A program made the position numbers and the translations under genes. A DNA stretch of 50,693 nt from DATLYH01 sp035575035 (GTDB lineage: Bacteria > Planctomycetota > Planctomycetia > Gemmatales > Gemmataceae), in NCBI GenBank assembly GCA_035575035.1, contig DATLYH010000069.1, positions 1 to 50,693 on the forward strand. The letters are read 5' to 3'. Shown here piece after piece: positions 33,120 through 41,874 of the stretch (its first letter is position 1; every line of letters starts with the position of its first letter). The notes beneath the pieces were generated by a model. It searched no databases and was not told the DNA's origin. It saw only the letters and a list, made by a program, of their open reading frames with translations.

Positions 33120-34691
33120 ATGGCGCGAACTGCGTGGCCCCTGCTGGCCGCTCTGCTGCTTGTCCTCCCCGGGACGGGCCGTGCGGCCGACATCCCAGTC
33201 GGCAACTGGAAGGTCACCTTCACCGACCAGGAGCAGCGTCAGCAGACCTTCTGGATCATCAAGCTGGAGCGCAAGGACGGCAAGTGGACCGGGTCAGTCG
33301 TGGCCCGGGCGGAGGGCGTGCCGGAATCGAAGTTGGAAGACGTCAACGTGGCCGGCGATCGGGTCGCCTTCACTGTTCAGGTGGGAGGGCAGAGCTTGAA
33401 CTTCGAGGGACGGCCGGCCGCCGACGGCAAGAAGGTCCTTGGCTCGATCAACCTGGGCCGGCGGCTCTTCCCGGTTCAGCTCGACCCCACGACGACGGAG
33501 ACGCTCGACAGTTACGAGGCCAACAAGGAGATTCTGGCTGGACCGCCGACCGATCCGCGTATCTTCCAGGCGGCGCTGGAGCTAATGGCCCGGGCCGGCG
33601 AGCGGAAGGCCAAGCCCGAGGAAGTGCGCGGCTGGGCCGACAAGGTCTTCCGCGCCGCCGAGCCGTATGGCCCGCGCTGGCAGCGCGAAGTCGCCCTGCG
33701 CACCGCGGAGCTGCTGCTTGACCACGAGGGCATGGCGGCCATCGCCGTCGAGCATGCCCGCCGGGCCGAGCGCATGCTCGAGCCGACCGACAAGCCGGGC
33801 ATACAGCTGCGCACCCTGAACACCCTGGCCCGTACCCTGCGCAGGGCCGGCAAGACCGACGAGGCCAAGGAGGCCGAGGCCCGCGCTGCCAAGGTGGACA
33901 TCTCGGTCCGGCCGGAGAAGTTCGCCGGCCGCAAGGCCATCGGCGGCCGCACCGTGTTGGTCGAGCTATTCACCGGCGCCGAGTGCCCGCCGTGCGTTGC
34001 TGCCGACCTGGCCTTTGATGCCCTCGGCAAGACCTACGCGCCGGCCGATGTGGTGCTGCTGCAATACCATGTCCATATCCCTGGCCCCGACCCGTTGACC
34101 AATCCCGCCACCCTAGCCCGGCTGCGCTACTACGGCGACGACGTGGAGGGGACACCGACCACTCTGTTCAATGGCAAGCCGAGCGCCGAGGGCGGCGGCT
34201 CTTACGACGACGCCCCAGCGAAGTACCGGCAGTATCGCGGCATCATTGAACCCCTCCTGGAGCAGCCGGCGGCCGTCAAACTCAAGGCCGGCGCTGTGCA
34301 AAAGGGGAACCAGATCGATATTACCGCGGAGGTATCCGACCTGGAGCGGCCGGCGGAGACGGTCCGACTGCGGCTGGCGCTGGTGGAAGAGCAGGTCAAC
34401 TACGCCGGCGGCAACGGCATCAAGGTCCATCATCACGTGGTCCGCGCTTTCCCCGGCGGGGTTGAGGGGCTGGTGATCAAGGAGAAGAACATCCGGCACA
34501 CGGCGAGCGTGGACCTGGAAGAGCTGCGCAAAGAGCTGCGGAAGTACCTGGACGATGCGGCCAAGGAGCACGGCTTCCCCAACGCCGAGCGGCCGCTTGA
34601 TCTGAAGAACCTGCGCGTGGTCGCCTTCATCCAGAATGACCAGACCAAGGAGGTGTTGCAGGCGGTGCAGGTTGAGGTCCGCGGGCAGTAG
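33120..34691 (+). CDS. Exported thioredoxin-fold protein with CPPC motif
   Basis: 523 aa from ATG 33120 (AAAGGA about 8 nt upstream; an ATG at 33102 is less likely). Signal peptide 1-23 (ends GRAAD). Residues about 25-110 are a beta-rich domain, about 130-260 are helical and TPR-like, and about 265-375 contain a thioredoxin-type segment with C289-P-P-C292 (VELFTGAECPPC), then a beta domain (about 390-523). CPPC is a redox-active dithiol motif; VLVELFT-x-x-x-C-P-P-C resembles the DUF1223/thioredoxin-like group. Probably acts in disulfide or redox chemistry outside the membrane. Role inferred from motif only. Confidence 0.85.
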   Translation: MARTAWPLLAALLLVLPGTGRAADIPVGNWKVTFTDQEQRQQTFWIIKLERKDGKWTGSVVARAEGVPESKLEDVNVAGDRVAFTVQVGGQSLNFEGRPAADGKKVLGSINLGRRLFPVQLDPTTTETLDSYEANKEILAGPPTDPRIFQAALELMARAGERKAKPEEVRGWADKVFRAAEPYGPRWQREVALRTAELLLDHEGMAAIAVEHARRAERMLEPTDKPGIQLRTLNTLARTLRRAGKTDEAKEAEARAAKVDISVRPEKFAGRKAIGGRTVLVELFTGAECPPCVAADLAFDALGKTYAPADVVLLQYHVHIPGPDPLTNPATLARLRYYGDDVEGTPTTLFNGKPSAEGGGSYDDAPAKYRQYRGIIEPLLEQPAAVKLKAGAVQKGNQIDITAEVSDLERPAETVRLRLALVEEQVNYAGGNGIKVHHHVVRAFPGGVEGLVIKEKNIRHTASVDLEELRKELRKYLDDAAKEHGFPNAERPLDLKNLRVVAFIQNDQTKEVLQAVQVEVRGQ

Positions 34692-34735
34692 GCAGCGAAC
34701 GACCCGCGCCGGATGGGGCTCGTGCCAAGCCGGTA

Positions 34736-35140
34736 TCAGGGCGGCGGCTCCCGGACCACCAGGGAGTCGATCACCTGCTCCACACCGATGGTTGATTGGG
34801 CTAGCTCCACCGCCCGGCGGCGCTGGCCCAGATCGGCCACCGTGCCCGTCAGTTCGACCGTGCTCTCCGTCGCCTGCACCTGGATGGCGGCGCCGGCCAG
34901 TGCCTGGTCCCAGCGCAGCCGGCATCCCACCCGGGCGGCCAGCGTCGGGTCGGGACAGCCCGCACGCATCGCCTCCAGGCGCGGCTCCACCTGGCTGACA
35001 GCGTCGCGGCCCAACGCTTCGGTCTGGCTTAGTGCCTTGCGGCCGACCCGTGCCAGCACCTCCACGTCGTTCCCGCATCCCGCCGCCAGCGTCAGGCCAA
35101 GCAGCAGGACCACCCGCCGGTATTTGGGGGAAATGCTCAT
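34736..35140 (-). CDS. BON-domain lipoprotein
   Basis: 134 aa from ATG 35140 (a GTG 3 codons upstream is possible). A type II signal peptide, with LTLAAGC as the lipobox and Cys near residue 22, predicts a lipid-anchored protein. The C-terminal half (about 85-130) contains a BON-type sequence, VELTGTVADLGQRRRAVELA then VEQVIDSL, a domain found in periplasmic proteins that bind phospholipids or interact with membranes. Middle part (about 30-80) is helical and unassigned. Convergent with the thioredoxin-like gene, 44 nt away. Confidence 0.85.
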   Translation of the reverse strand: MSISPKYRRVVLLLGLTLAAGCGNDVEVLARVGRKALSQTEALGRDAVSQVEPRLEAMRAGCPDPTLAARVGCRLRWDQALAGAAIQVQATESTVELTGTVADLGQRRRAVELAQSTIGVEQVIDSLVVREPPP

Positions 35141-35171
35141 CGCTGCCACCCCCGCTTTCGAGTTGACCCGT

Positions 35172-35310
35172 CCCCCTCACCCCCCACCCCCTCTCCCCCA
35201 AAGGGGGCGAGGGGAGGACTGCTTGCTCTCCCTCCTCCTCAGGGAGGCGAGGGGAGGACTGCTTGCCCCCTCTCCCCCTCCGAAGGGAGAAGGGTAGGAG
35301 GTGAGGGGGC
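35172..35310. repeat. CCCCTCACCCC-family palindrome with two interior units (intergenic)
   Basis: Outer arms CCCCCTCACCCCCCACCCCC and GAAGGGTAGGAGGTGAGGGG. Inside, a 20-bp sequence GGCGAGGGGAGGACTGCTTG occurs at 35206-35225 and 35246-35265, a period of 40 bp. This is the intergenic form of the element seen in aroC with three and in the kinase with one unit. Confidence 0.9.
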
Positions 35311-35412
35311 ACGGAGTATGCCGATGCGGACGAAGTTCATCAAGGTCAATACAACCTCTCCGACTGCCACCCGCGGATCCTGTCAAGGTTGGTTCTACGA
35401 TCGAGAGACGGC

Positions 35413-36159
35413 ATGAAACTCCACGAAATGACCTGGCCGCTCCTCCGCCAGGTACCGCGCGACAAGACGGTGGTGCTGGCGCCCATCGCCGCCTGCGAAC
35501 AGCACAGCCGCCACCTGCCTACCTACACCGACACGATTCTTTGCACCGCTGTTGCCGAGGGCGTCGAGCAGCGCATGCCCAACGAGGTCCTGCTGTTACC
35601 GACCCTCTGGTTTGGGGCGAGCCATCACCACCTCCGCTTCGGCGCTACCCTCTCGGCCGAGGTGGACACCCACATCCAGATGCTCTGCGACCTGCTGGTG
35701 CCGCTACTGGAGGACGGCTACCAGCGCATCCTGATGTTGAACGGCCACGGCGGCAACATCGACACCATGCATGTCGCCCTGCGTCGCCTCCAACCGCGTT
35801 ACCGCGACCGGCTCCTGACGGCTGCCTCATACTGGGAGTTGGCCGAGAAGGAGTTGGCCACCCTGGCCGAGGGACCGCGCAAGTCGATGGGCCATGCCTG
35901 CGAGTTCGAGACCTCCATGATCCTGGCGCTGCGGCCCGACCTGGTGCGCCGCGAGGAGATCCAGGACGACCCGCCCCATGACGATCCGGTACTGCGCGGC
36001 CTGTACATTGCCGAGGACATGCGCCAGCGGACCGACCACGGCGCCGTCGGCTATCCCGAGCGGGCCAGCGCCGAGAAGGGACGGGCCTTCCTGGCGGCGG
36101 CGATCAACCGTACCGCCGAAGTCGTCGCTGCCCTGTTGCGCCGGCCGCTGCCGCACTGA
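35413..36159 (+). CDS. Creatininase-family protein
   Basis: 248 aa from ATG 35413. The creatininase fold (metal-dependent amidohydrolases including creatininase, MftE and ArfB-type enzymes) is indicated by APIAACEQHSRHLPTYTDT (metal ligands Glu, His, Asp), GASHHHLRFGATLS, ILMLNGHGGN and the late GHACEFETS. Members hydrolyse cyclic amides or formamides, or trim a peptide in mycofactocin synthesis; no mycofactocin genes are near, so the substrate is open. Cytoplasmic. GAGA precedes the ATG closely. Confidence 0.92.
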   Translation: MKLHEMTWPLLRQVPRDKTVVLAPIAACEQHSRHLPTYTDTILCTAVAEGVEQRMPNEVLLLPTLWFGASHHHLRFGATLSAEVDTHIQMLCDLLVPLLEDGYQRILMLNGHGGNIDTMHVALRRLQPRYRDRLLTAASYWELAEKELATLAEGPRKSMGHACEFETSMILALRPDLVRREEIQDDPPHDDPVLRGLYIAEDMRQRTDHGAVGYPERASAEKGRAFLAAAINRTAEVVAALLRRPLPH

Positions 36160-36228
36160 CCGGGGACAGTTGATAGCCAGCCCCGCGCCGCCCCCGATGA
36201 TGCCGCGATGGCGCACCTCCGCGGGTGT

Positions 36229-36258
36229 TTGACAGCCGCCGTCGGCGCACCCTACAAT
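36229..36258 (+). promoter_or_regulatory. Sigma-70-type promoter for the Tyr-rich protein gene
   Basis: TTGACA (36229-36234), 18-nt spacer, TACAAT (36253-36258): five of six matches at -10 and a perfect -35. Predicted start near 36265, leaving a leader of about 75 nt before ATG 36340. Confidence 0.8.
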
Positions 36259-36339
36259 GCCCACAGGAGTTGGTGAAAGGACCGCCCGGGGGAGGAGTTG
36301 GAACAGAGCCTCACACCCCACCGATGGAGGACCAAGACC

Positions 36340-37134
36340 ATGTTGAGGAAAGCGCTAGCGGCCGCCACCCTGATTGCCCTGACGGTCAGCGCGGGAACTT
36401 CGACGGTCCAGGCCGACGACACCTTCCGTTTGGACCTGCGCGCCGGCGGCCCGCTGGATCTGCGCGGTACGGCCAATCTGGCCGCTGTACCCGGGCTCGA
36501 CGACCTTGACGACACCGTGCTGGTGCATCGCTTCTGGCGGCCGTACTACGGTGGCTTCTATCGTTCCTTTTATTGGGGTGGTTTCTACCGGCCGTACTAC
36601 TACCGCCCCTATTTCGTCTACTATCCCCGCTTCTACGCCCCCACCTTCAGTTTCTACTACTCTCGCCCCTTCTTCAGCTACGGCTTCAGCTTCGGCTACT
36701 ACCAGCCGTGGGTTTCCGGCTATTATTCGCCCTATGTTTACTGCCCCATCAGCGACGTCGGCCCGGTGATGCCCTACACTGCCACGCAACCAGGCTCGAC
36801 CGTCTTGAGGCCGTACGCCAACGGTGCGCCGCCGCAGCTGCCCTACGCCGACGCCCCGGCGCCAGGCTCGACCACCCCAAGCAACCCTGCGCCGCAGCCG
36901 ACCTACCCGTATGACGGCGGCCCGTCGAACCCGGTGCCGATGCCCGGCACCCAGCCGGCCACGCCGCAATCGGCCCCGCCGCCCGTCTCGGTTCCCCTGG
37001 AAGGCCGGCCTGTCTCGCTGCCGGGCCACCTGCCCAAGCATACCTACCCGGCTTACGGCGAGGGGCGGACCAGTTTTGCCCAGGATCGGGCCATCCCGGT
37101 CAAGAACCCGCCCATCCAGCGAGCCGCCCGCTGA
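36340..37134 (+). CDS. Secreted Tyr/Phe/Pro-rich protein
   Basis: 264 aa from ATG 36340, with GGAGGA about 9 nt upstream and a good promoter at 36229-36258. Signal peptide 1-25 (ends STVQADD). Residues about 63-135 are extremely aromatic, with many Tyr, Phe and Trp and repeated R-P-Y-Y / G-F-Y motifs; the C-terminal half (about 145-264) is Pro/Ala/Thr-rich and disordered. Similar aromatic-rich secreted proteins are common in planctomycetes but have no assigned function; a structural or cell-envelope role is conceivable. A terminator-like hairpin follows. Confidence 0.82.
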   Translation: MLRKALAAATLIALTVSAGTSTVQADDTFRLDLRAGGPLDLRGTANLAAVPGLDDLDDTVLVHRFWRPYYGGFYRSFYWGGFYRPYYYRPYFVYYPRFYAPTFSFYYSRPFFSYGFSFGYYQPWVSGYYSPYVYCPISDVGPVMPYTATQPGSTVLRPYANGAPPQLPYADAPAPGSTTPSNPAPQPTYPYDGGPSNPVPMPGTQPATPQSAPPPVSVPLEGRPVSLPGHLPKHTYPAYGEGRTSFAQDRAIPVKNPPIQRAAR

Positions 37135-37165
37135 GGCGGTCAGGAGCGAGAAGAAAGGGATCGAG

Positions 37166-37192
37166 TGCCCCCGGTCGCGGCTGGGGGCATTT
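37166..37192 (+). terminator. Terminator after the Tyr-rich gene
   Basis: TGCCCCC (37166-37172), a 10-nt loop and GGGGGCA (37183-37189), followed by TTT. Stem of 7 GC-rich pairs with a short T-run, 31 nt after the stop codon. Confidence 0.65.
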
Positions 37193-37374
37193 GGTTGCGC
37201 GAAGGGATGGGCTGTAGCGGTCAGGAGGACGCAGCGACACCGAGACCAGCCATCGGCCAGCGGTCAGCGCTGGCCCTGGTTGGGGCGCTCGGGTAAGGTG
37301 GGTGGGCGGAATACCTCAGCGGCATCCCGGGACCGGCGGACCGGCTGCCAACCGCAACCCAAGGGGAGTGATCC

Positions 37375-37725
37375 ATGTCTTCCCCCGTGAAAGTCTTTGT
37401 CCTGACCGCTGGCTTGCTCCTAGCGGCCCGCCCAGCGTCCGCTGCGGAACCAGGTGAGCCGCTGCCCGCTCCCCGGCCCCTCGCCCCCGCGGTCGTGCCG
37501 CTGCCGTCCCCTTGGCCTGGTCCTCACCCCTTTATGCGCCGCAGCCGATACGAGGTCTGGCAGTACTGGGGCGTGGACCGGCAGGGGTTCTTCAAGCCCC
37601 TGGTAGTCGCCTCCCCCTACGGGGCCTACTATCTCTACAACGGCAAACCTTATCCCTGGGCCTACACCCACCCGCTCGACTGGATGCCTTACGTGGTTGA
37701 CGACGTGCCTTTCCGGTCCCCTTAG
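37375..37725 (+). CDS. Small secreted protein with aromatic core
   Basis: 116 aa. Signal peptide about 1-24 (ends RPASAAE). The mature protein is Pro-rich at first (about 25-52), then carries the aromatic stretch YEVWQYWGVDRQG, APYGAYY-like ASPYGAYYLYNG and PWAYTHPLDWMPYV. It is related in composition, but not clearly in sequence, to the Tyr-rich protein upstream. ATG 37375 has GGGGAG about 7 nt upstream. No family recognised; export and small size are the only firm points. Confidence 0.78.
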   Translation: MSSPVKVFVLTAGLLLAARPASAAEPGEPLPAPRPLAPAVVPLPSPWPGPHPFMRRSRYEVWQYWGVDRQGFFKPLVVASPYGAYYLYNGKPYPWAYTHPLDWMPYVVDDVPFRSP

Positions 37726-37784
37726 CCGTCCGGCCATCCGCCCTTGAACCATCCCGTGCCATAACCGCGGCCGACGGCGTGGGC

Positions 37785-38102
37785 TCACATCACCCGGTCT
37801 TCCGCCCACGGATGGCGCCGGCCGGTGTCGAACTCCTTGTATTCGAGGGGCGTCGGTTCGTGGATCTTCTGCGGATCGAAGGCGGTGTTAATCATGCGCA
37901 AGATCGGCACAACCTCGGCATGGGCATAGCCGAGGCCGCGGACCTCGAAGTAGTCCTTGTTGACGTCGATGATGTGCAGCTTGTCTTTCCAGACGCGCAC
38001 CTTGCGCAGGGTGCGCAGCTCGGAGCGTGTCCGCTTGACAAACTCCAGGGCGGCTTCCAGGCCGCCCGGGACGTAATCATGAGTGGCGAGGGGCGCGGTC
38101 AT
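37785..38102 (-). CDS. Small protein of unknown function downstream of the PFOR beta gene
   Basis: 105 aa from ATG 38102 (GTG 3 codons upstream is possible). No signal, no membrane helix; alpha/beta composition with VRVWKDKLHIIDVNKDYFEV as a beta-rich part and a C-terminal P-x-E-Y-x-E-F tail. I do not recognise it. It is on the same strand as the pyruvate:ferredoxin oxidoreductase genes and starts 60 nt after the beta-subunit stop, separated by a hairpin (38113-38155), so it may be co-transcribed and linked in function, which is untested. Confidence 0.72.
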   Translation of the reverse strand: MTAPLATHDYVPGGLEAALEFVKRTRSELRTLRKVRVWKDKLHIIDVNKDYFEVRGLGYAHAEVVPILRMINTAFDPQKIHEPTPLEYKEFDTGRRHPWAEDRVM

Positions 38103-38112
38103 GGTTAGCACG

Positions 38113-38155
38113 GCCGCTTGCGGCTTAGCACCCGCATTGCTAAACCGCGAGCGGC
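38113..38155. repeat. GCCGCTTGCGGCTTAGC hairpin after the PFOR beta gene
   Basis: GCCGCTTGCGGCTTAGCA (38113-38130) pairs with TGCTAAACCGCGAGCGGC (38138-38155), 16 of 18 positions. Lies between the beta gene and the small unknown gene. Confidence 0.88.
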
Positions 38156-38162
38156 AGTCAGG

Positions 38163-39812
38163 TCAGCGTAACCCGGCCAACTCTTGGAGGAGGCGCCAGT
38201 TCTCCAGCCGCTCCTGCTTGGCCCACAAGAGCAGCTCCGATGGGTTGCCGTCCTTGTCGAAGTGCTTGGCGAAGCGGCCCTCGCTGCGGGCAAAGTCGAT
38301 GAAGGTGATCTCCTCGCCGGTCTTGGGGTTCCGGTACCAGTCCTCCTTGACGGCCGGGTTGCCCTGCAACGACAGCCGCTCCTTGATCTTCTCTCCCTTG
38401 CGCGGGTCGTAGATCAGCAGCGGGAACGCCCGGCTATCGACCGCTAGCCGGGCCTGCTCGCTGGCCATATTATCGGCCACACCGTGTTCCGGCTGGCAGG
38501 TGGTGTAGCAGCAAACGAGTGCCGGGCCGTCGAATTCCAGCGCCCCCAGCACCGACTTGTAGAAGTGGTTGACGTGGGCGCAAGTCGTCTGAGCGACGTA
38601 GGTTCGCGGGTGCATCATGGCGATCTGGGCGATCTCCTTGCGCCGCTCCTGCTTGCCGCCGTAAGTCTTGCCGTGGACCGACATCTTGGTGTTCTGGCCG
38701 GTGTAGGACGAGGTCGAGGCTTGGCCGCCGGTGTTGGAGTAGACTTGGGTGTCGAGCACGAACACCTTGATGTTCATGCCGCTGGCCAGCAGGCGCGACA
38801 GCGACTGGAAGCCGATGTCGAACATGGCCCCGTCGCCGCCGATGCACCAGATCGGCTTATCCTGCCAGCCCATCTGGTCCCAGCGCATCCGCACGCCGAT
38901 GGCATCGGCCGGGGCGTTCTCGAATAGCGAGTTGGTCCAGGGGACCAGGTAGGGGTTGTAGGGGTAAGTCGAGGTATAAACGGTGTTGCAGCCGGTCGCC
39001 GCCACGATACCCCACTGGTCGCCATACTTCGACCCAGTCGCGGCGCAAAGCATGCGCAGGGCGGTTCCCTCGCCGCAGCCGGCGCACGAGCCGGCCCCGC
39101 CGACGTAAATATGCGTTTGCTCCTTGAGCATCATGTCGATCAACAGACTGTCGCTGATGTAGCGCTCGTTCGAGGGGCCCATGTTCTTGAAATAGCGGTG
39201 GCTCTTGCGGGCCCGGGTCATCACCTCGTCGGTCTTGGCTACCATCTTCAAGGCGTCGTCATCACAGACGGTGACGCATTCGGCGCAGCCCTTGCATTTC
39301 GACGGGTCGATGATGATTTGGAACATGCCGCCGACGCCGAGTTTCTTCTTGCCGGCCTCGTAGTACTTCTTGGTCTTGGCCCACTGCCGGCGGTACATCT
39401 CCCGATCTTCCTCGGGGATGGTCTTGAGCTTCTCCTCCCATTCGGTCTCGGAGAGCACCTTGCCGAGGATGGCCGTGTCGGGGCACTCGGTGACGCAATC
39501 CATGCAGGCGGTGCAGTTCTCGGGGATGTACTCGGGGATCTCGGGAGCGATGTTGCTGAAGTCGCGCAGGGTGGCGGTGCCGGCCGGAATCAGCGAGCGA
39601 GCCACCGACAGGTCAGCGGGCAGGTCTTTCTCGCCCCAGCCCTCCTCGTAGCCGCGGATGATGCGCTCGTTGAAATCGACCACGTCCAGGACGGGCAGGC
39701 TGACCAGCCGGTACGGGCGGTCCACCAGTGTGCCGTAGCTGTTATTGTTGTAAGGGTCCTTGGGGGACGCCTCGTTCATCGAGGGCTTGGTTGCGCCGTT
39801 GGTTGAGATCAT
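38163..39812 (-). CDS. Pyruvate:ferredoxin oxidoreductase, ferredoxin + TPP (beta) subunit
   Basis: 549 aa. Corresponds to the C-terminal half of the single-chain PFOR. Seen: two 4Fe-4S motifs, C100-x2-C103-x2-C106-x3-C110 and C173-x2-C176-x2-C179-x3-C183, which form the ferredoxin domain; C243, C246 and C275 for the proximal cluster; and the thiamine-diphosphate Mg site GGDGAMFDIGFQSL (G325-). It catalyses, with the partner subunit, pyruvate + CoA to acetyl-CoA + CO2 + reduced ferredoxin. ATG 39812 has GGAG 7 nt upstream. Lies 70 nt after the alpha/gamma gene, with a hairpin in the gap. Substrate could be another 2-oxoacid. Confidence 0.94.
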   Translation of the reverse strand: MISTNGATKPSMNEASPKDPYNNNSYGTLVDRPYRLVSLPVLDVVDFNERIIRGYEEGWGEKDLPADLSVARSLIPAGTATLRDFSNIAPEIPEYIPENCTACMDCVTECPDTAILGKVLSETEWEEKLKTIPEEDREMYRRQWAKTKKYYEAGKKKLGVGGMFQIIIDPSKCKGCAECVTVCDDDALKMVAKTDEVMTRARKSHRYFKNMGPSNERYISDSLLIDMMLKEQTHIYVGGAGSCAGCGEGTALRMLCAATGSKYGDQWGIVAATGCNTVYTSTYPYNPYLVPWTNSLFENAPADAIGVRMRWDQMGWQDKPIWCIGGDGAMFDIGFQSLSRLLASGMNIKVFVLDTQVYSNTGGQASTSSYTGQNTKMSVHGKTYGGKQERRKEIAQIAMMHPRTYVAQTTCAHVNHFYKSVLGALEFDGPALVCCYTTCQPEHGVADNMASEQARLAVDSRAFPLLIYDPRKGEKIKERLSLQGNPAVKEDWYRNPKTGEEITFIDFARSEGRFAKHFDKDGNPSELLLWAKQERLENWRLLQELAGLR

Positions 39813-39830
39813 CGAGTGCTCCGTGATAAG

Positions 39831-39875
39831 GCCACTTGCGGCTTAGCGTGGGCGGGTCGCTAAGCCGTAAGCGGC
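39831..39875. repeat. GCCRCTTGCGGCTTAGC hairpin between the PFOR subunit genes
   Basis: GCCACTTGCGGCTTAGCG (39831-39848) pairs with CGCTAAGCCGTAAGCGGC (39858-39875), 16 of 18 positions. Same family as 38113-38155. Sits between two genes whose products should be equimolar. Confidence 0.88.
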
Positions 39876-39882
39876 AGAATCG

Positions 39883-41874
39883 TCAACCGTAGATAACCGA
39901 CGGGGGAATCTCCTTCATCTCCTCGTAGCCGCGCTTGACGCAGGTCAGGTTGTCCTGCACCACCCGGTCGCCGCGCTTGCCGAAGTACTTCCGCAGCGCC
40001 TTCTCGACGCCGGCGTAGACCTGCTCATCAGACATGTTACTCTGCTTGGCGTAGGGGGTCAGCTTGAGGAACGCCCCTAGAAGCACGATCCCCTGCATGC
40101 GCATTTGCAGATCGGCCTCGGAAGCCACCTCACGGGCGATCTTGACCATGTCGCAGTAGAAGACCCGTGCCTTCTTGTCGCGGATCAGCTGCTGCACTGT
40201 CGCCGGGATGCGCTTCCATACCTCGGCCGGGTCGGTGTATGGCGACTGCATGAAGATCGCCCCGCCGGGCTGCAGGCCCTCCAGCGTCAGTGGGTTCAGG
40301 ATCGCAGTCGGATCATTGATGCACAACAGGTCGATGTGCTCCAACTCGCTGTGCACCCGAATGTGCGAGTCGCCGATGGTCAGGTAGTAGGTCGTCGGCA
40401 GACCTTTCTTCTCCGAGCCGTACTTCGGATACGCCTGCACGTCCTTGCCGAAGACATTACCGGCGATGGTGGCGATGACCTTGTTGGTCGTGACCGAGCC
40501 GAAGCCGCCGACCGAGTGGCCGCGCATCGAAAAGCCCCCCGGCGGGCGCAGGTCCGGGTCCTCGGCCCGCTTCAGGGCCAGCGGGTGATCGATGCCCAGG
40601 CAGAAGAAGTGCTGCCCGTTGGGCTTCATCATGTTGTAATAGGCGGCAATCAGGTCGCCCGGCCGCACGTCCCGGCTGCCCAGCCCAGCGGCGCCGTGGT
40701 AAATCCGCGGCACCCGGTCGATCTTCTCCTGGCCGTTGGTCCCCAAGATCGCGTCGCAGAAGGCCGCCTTGATCTCGCGCGTCAGGTGGTTGCCGGTCGT
40801 GGACATCGGGTCGTCCATCCGCTCCAGCACCGTGAAGGCAGTGCAGTTCTTCAACGCGGCAACGATCTGCCGGGCCGGGAACGGGCGGAAGACGCAGACG
40901 TTGAGGCAGCCGGCCGGGATACCTTTCTTCTCGCGGAGGTAATCAACCGTGGCCTGGGCCGTCTCCATGTAGCAGCCCATGCCGACCAGGATGAACTCCG
41001 CATCGTCGCAGCGGTACGGCTCAACGAACCAGTAGCGCCGGCCGGTCTTCTGGTAGAACAGCTCGAAGCACTCTTCCAGGATCCCTTCGATCCGGTCGTA
41101 GTACCAGCGCTGGGCGATCTTCCCCTTCATGTAGGAATCCTGGTTCTGGACCACGCCGGACATCAACGGGTTGGCGGGGTCCATCAGGTTGATCAGCTTT
41201 TCCTTGGGGTCACCGACGTACTCCTTCATGAACTCCAGCTCGGGCAGCCGGACCGTCTCGACGGTGTGGGTGGTGAGGAAGCCGTCTTGGACGTTGAAGA
41301 ACGGTGTAAAGCTGGCCTCGGCGGCGCGGCGGGCGATCAGGCAGAGGTCGCCGGCTTCCTGAGCATTACGGCCGAAGAGCATGCCCCAGCCGCAGTCGGC
41401 GACCGACATCATGTCGTCGTGGCCGGCGTGGACGTTGAGTCCCTGGCTGGTCAGCGCCCGGGCACCGATGTTCATCACCACGGGGAGACGCTTGCCGGCG
41501 ATGGTGTAGAGGACCTCTTTCATCAGGACGAGGCCCTGACCGGAGGTGAAGTTGGTGACCCGGCCGCCGGCAACGGCGAAGCCCTCGCAGATGGTGGCGG
41601 CCGAGTGCTCGCTCTCGGGCTCGAAGAAAAGGATCCGTTCGCCCCAGAGGTTGCGATGGCCGTTCATCACGGCGGCGTTGAAACCGCCCCCCATGGTGGT
41701 TGAGCTGGTGATCGGGTAAGCGCCGGCGGCCTGGCAGACATTGATCTCGACGTGGACCACTGCCTCGGCCCCGTCGCAAGTGGTCGGGATTCCGGGGTAC
41801 TGGAACTTCTGGCCATTGGCCTCGTCCAGCGCCTGGGGCACCTGACCGGACTTACTGATCGTAGCAATGCTCAT
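39883..41874 (-). CDS. Pyruvate:ferredoxin oxidoreductase, fused alpha/gamma subunit
   Basis: 663 aa from ATG 41874 (AGAGGA 6 nt upstream). Corresponds to domains I-III of the single-chain PFOR. Seen: YPITSSTTMGGG-like start of the TPP pyrimidine-binding domain, TNFTSGQGLVLMKEVLYTIAGK, GRNAQEAGDLCLIARRAAE, the transketolase C-terminal-like segment FRPFPARQIVAAL, and the gamma domain RGHSVGGFGSVTTNKVIATIAGNVFG. The enzyme as a whole is split after the gamma domain. Extends in frame up to 42096 without a stop, but the homology starts at the chosen ATG. A promoter is seen at 42191-42219. Confidence 0.94.
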   Translation of the reverse strand: MSIATISKSGQVPQALDEANGQKFQYPGIPTTCDGAEAVVHVEINVCQAAGAYPITSSTTMGGGFNAAVMNGHRNLWGERILFFEPESEHSAATICEGFAVAGGRVTNFTSGQGLVLMKEVLYTIAGKRLPVVMNIGARALTSQGLNVHAGHDDMMSVADCGWGMLFGRNAQEAGDLCLIARRAAEASFTPFFNVQDGFLTTHTVETVRLPELEFMKEYVGDPKEKLINLMDPANPLMSGVVQNQDSYMKGKIAQRWYYDRIEGILEECFELFYQKTGRRYWFVEPYRCDDAEFILVGMGCYMETAQATVDYLREKKGIPAGCLNVCVFRPFPARQIVAALKNCTAFTVLERMDDPMSTTGNHLTREIKAAFCDAILGTNGQEKIDRVPRIYHGAAGLGSRDVRPGDLIAAYYNMMKPNGQHFFCLGIDHPLALKRAEDPDLRPPGGFSMRGHSVGGFGSVTTNKVIATIAGNVFGKDVQAYPKYGSEKKGLPTTYYLTIGDSHIRVHSELEHIDLLCINDPTAILNPLTLEGLQPGGAIFMQSPYTDPAEVWKRIPATVQQLIRDKKARVFYCDMVKIAREVASEADLQMRMQGIVLLGAFLKLTPYAKQSNMSDEQVYAGVEKALRKYFGKRGDRVVQDNLTCVKRGYEEMKEIPPSVIYG

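Noticed and set aside
40105..41703. 532-codon plus-strand frame over the PFOR alpha/gamma gene
   Set aside because: It is the mirror of a strongly conserved enzyme; no motif and no start context of its own.
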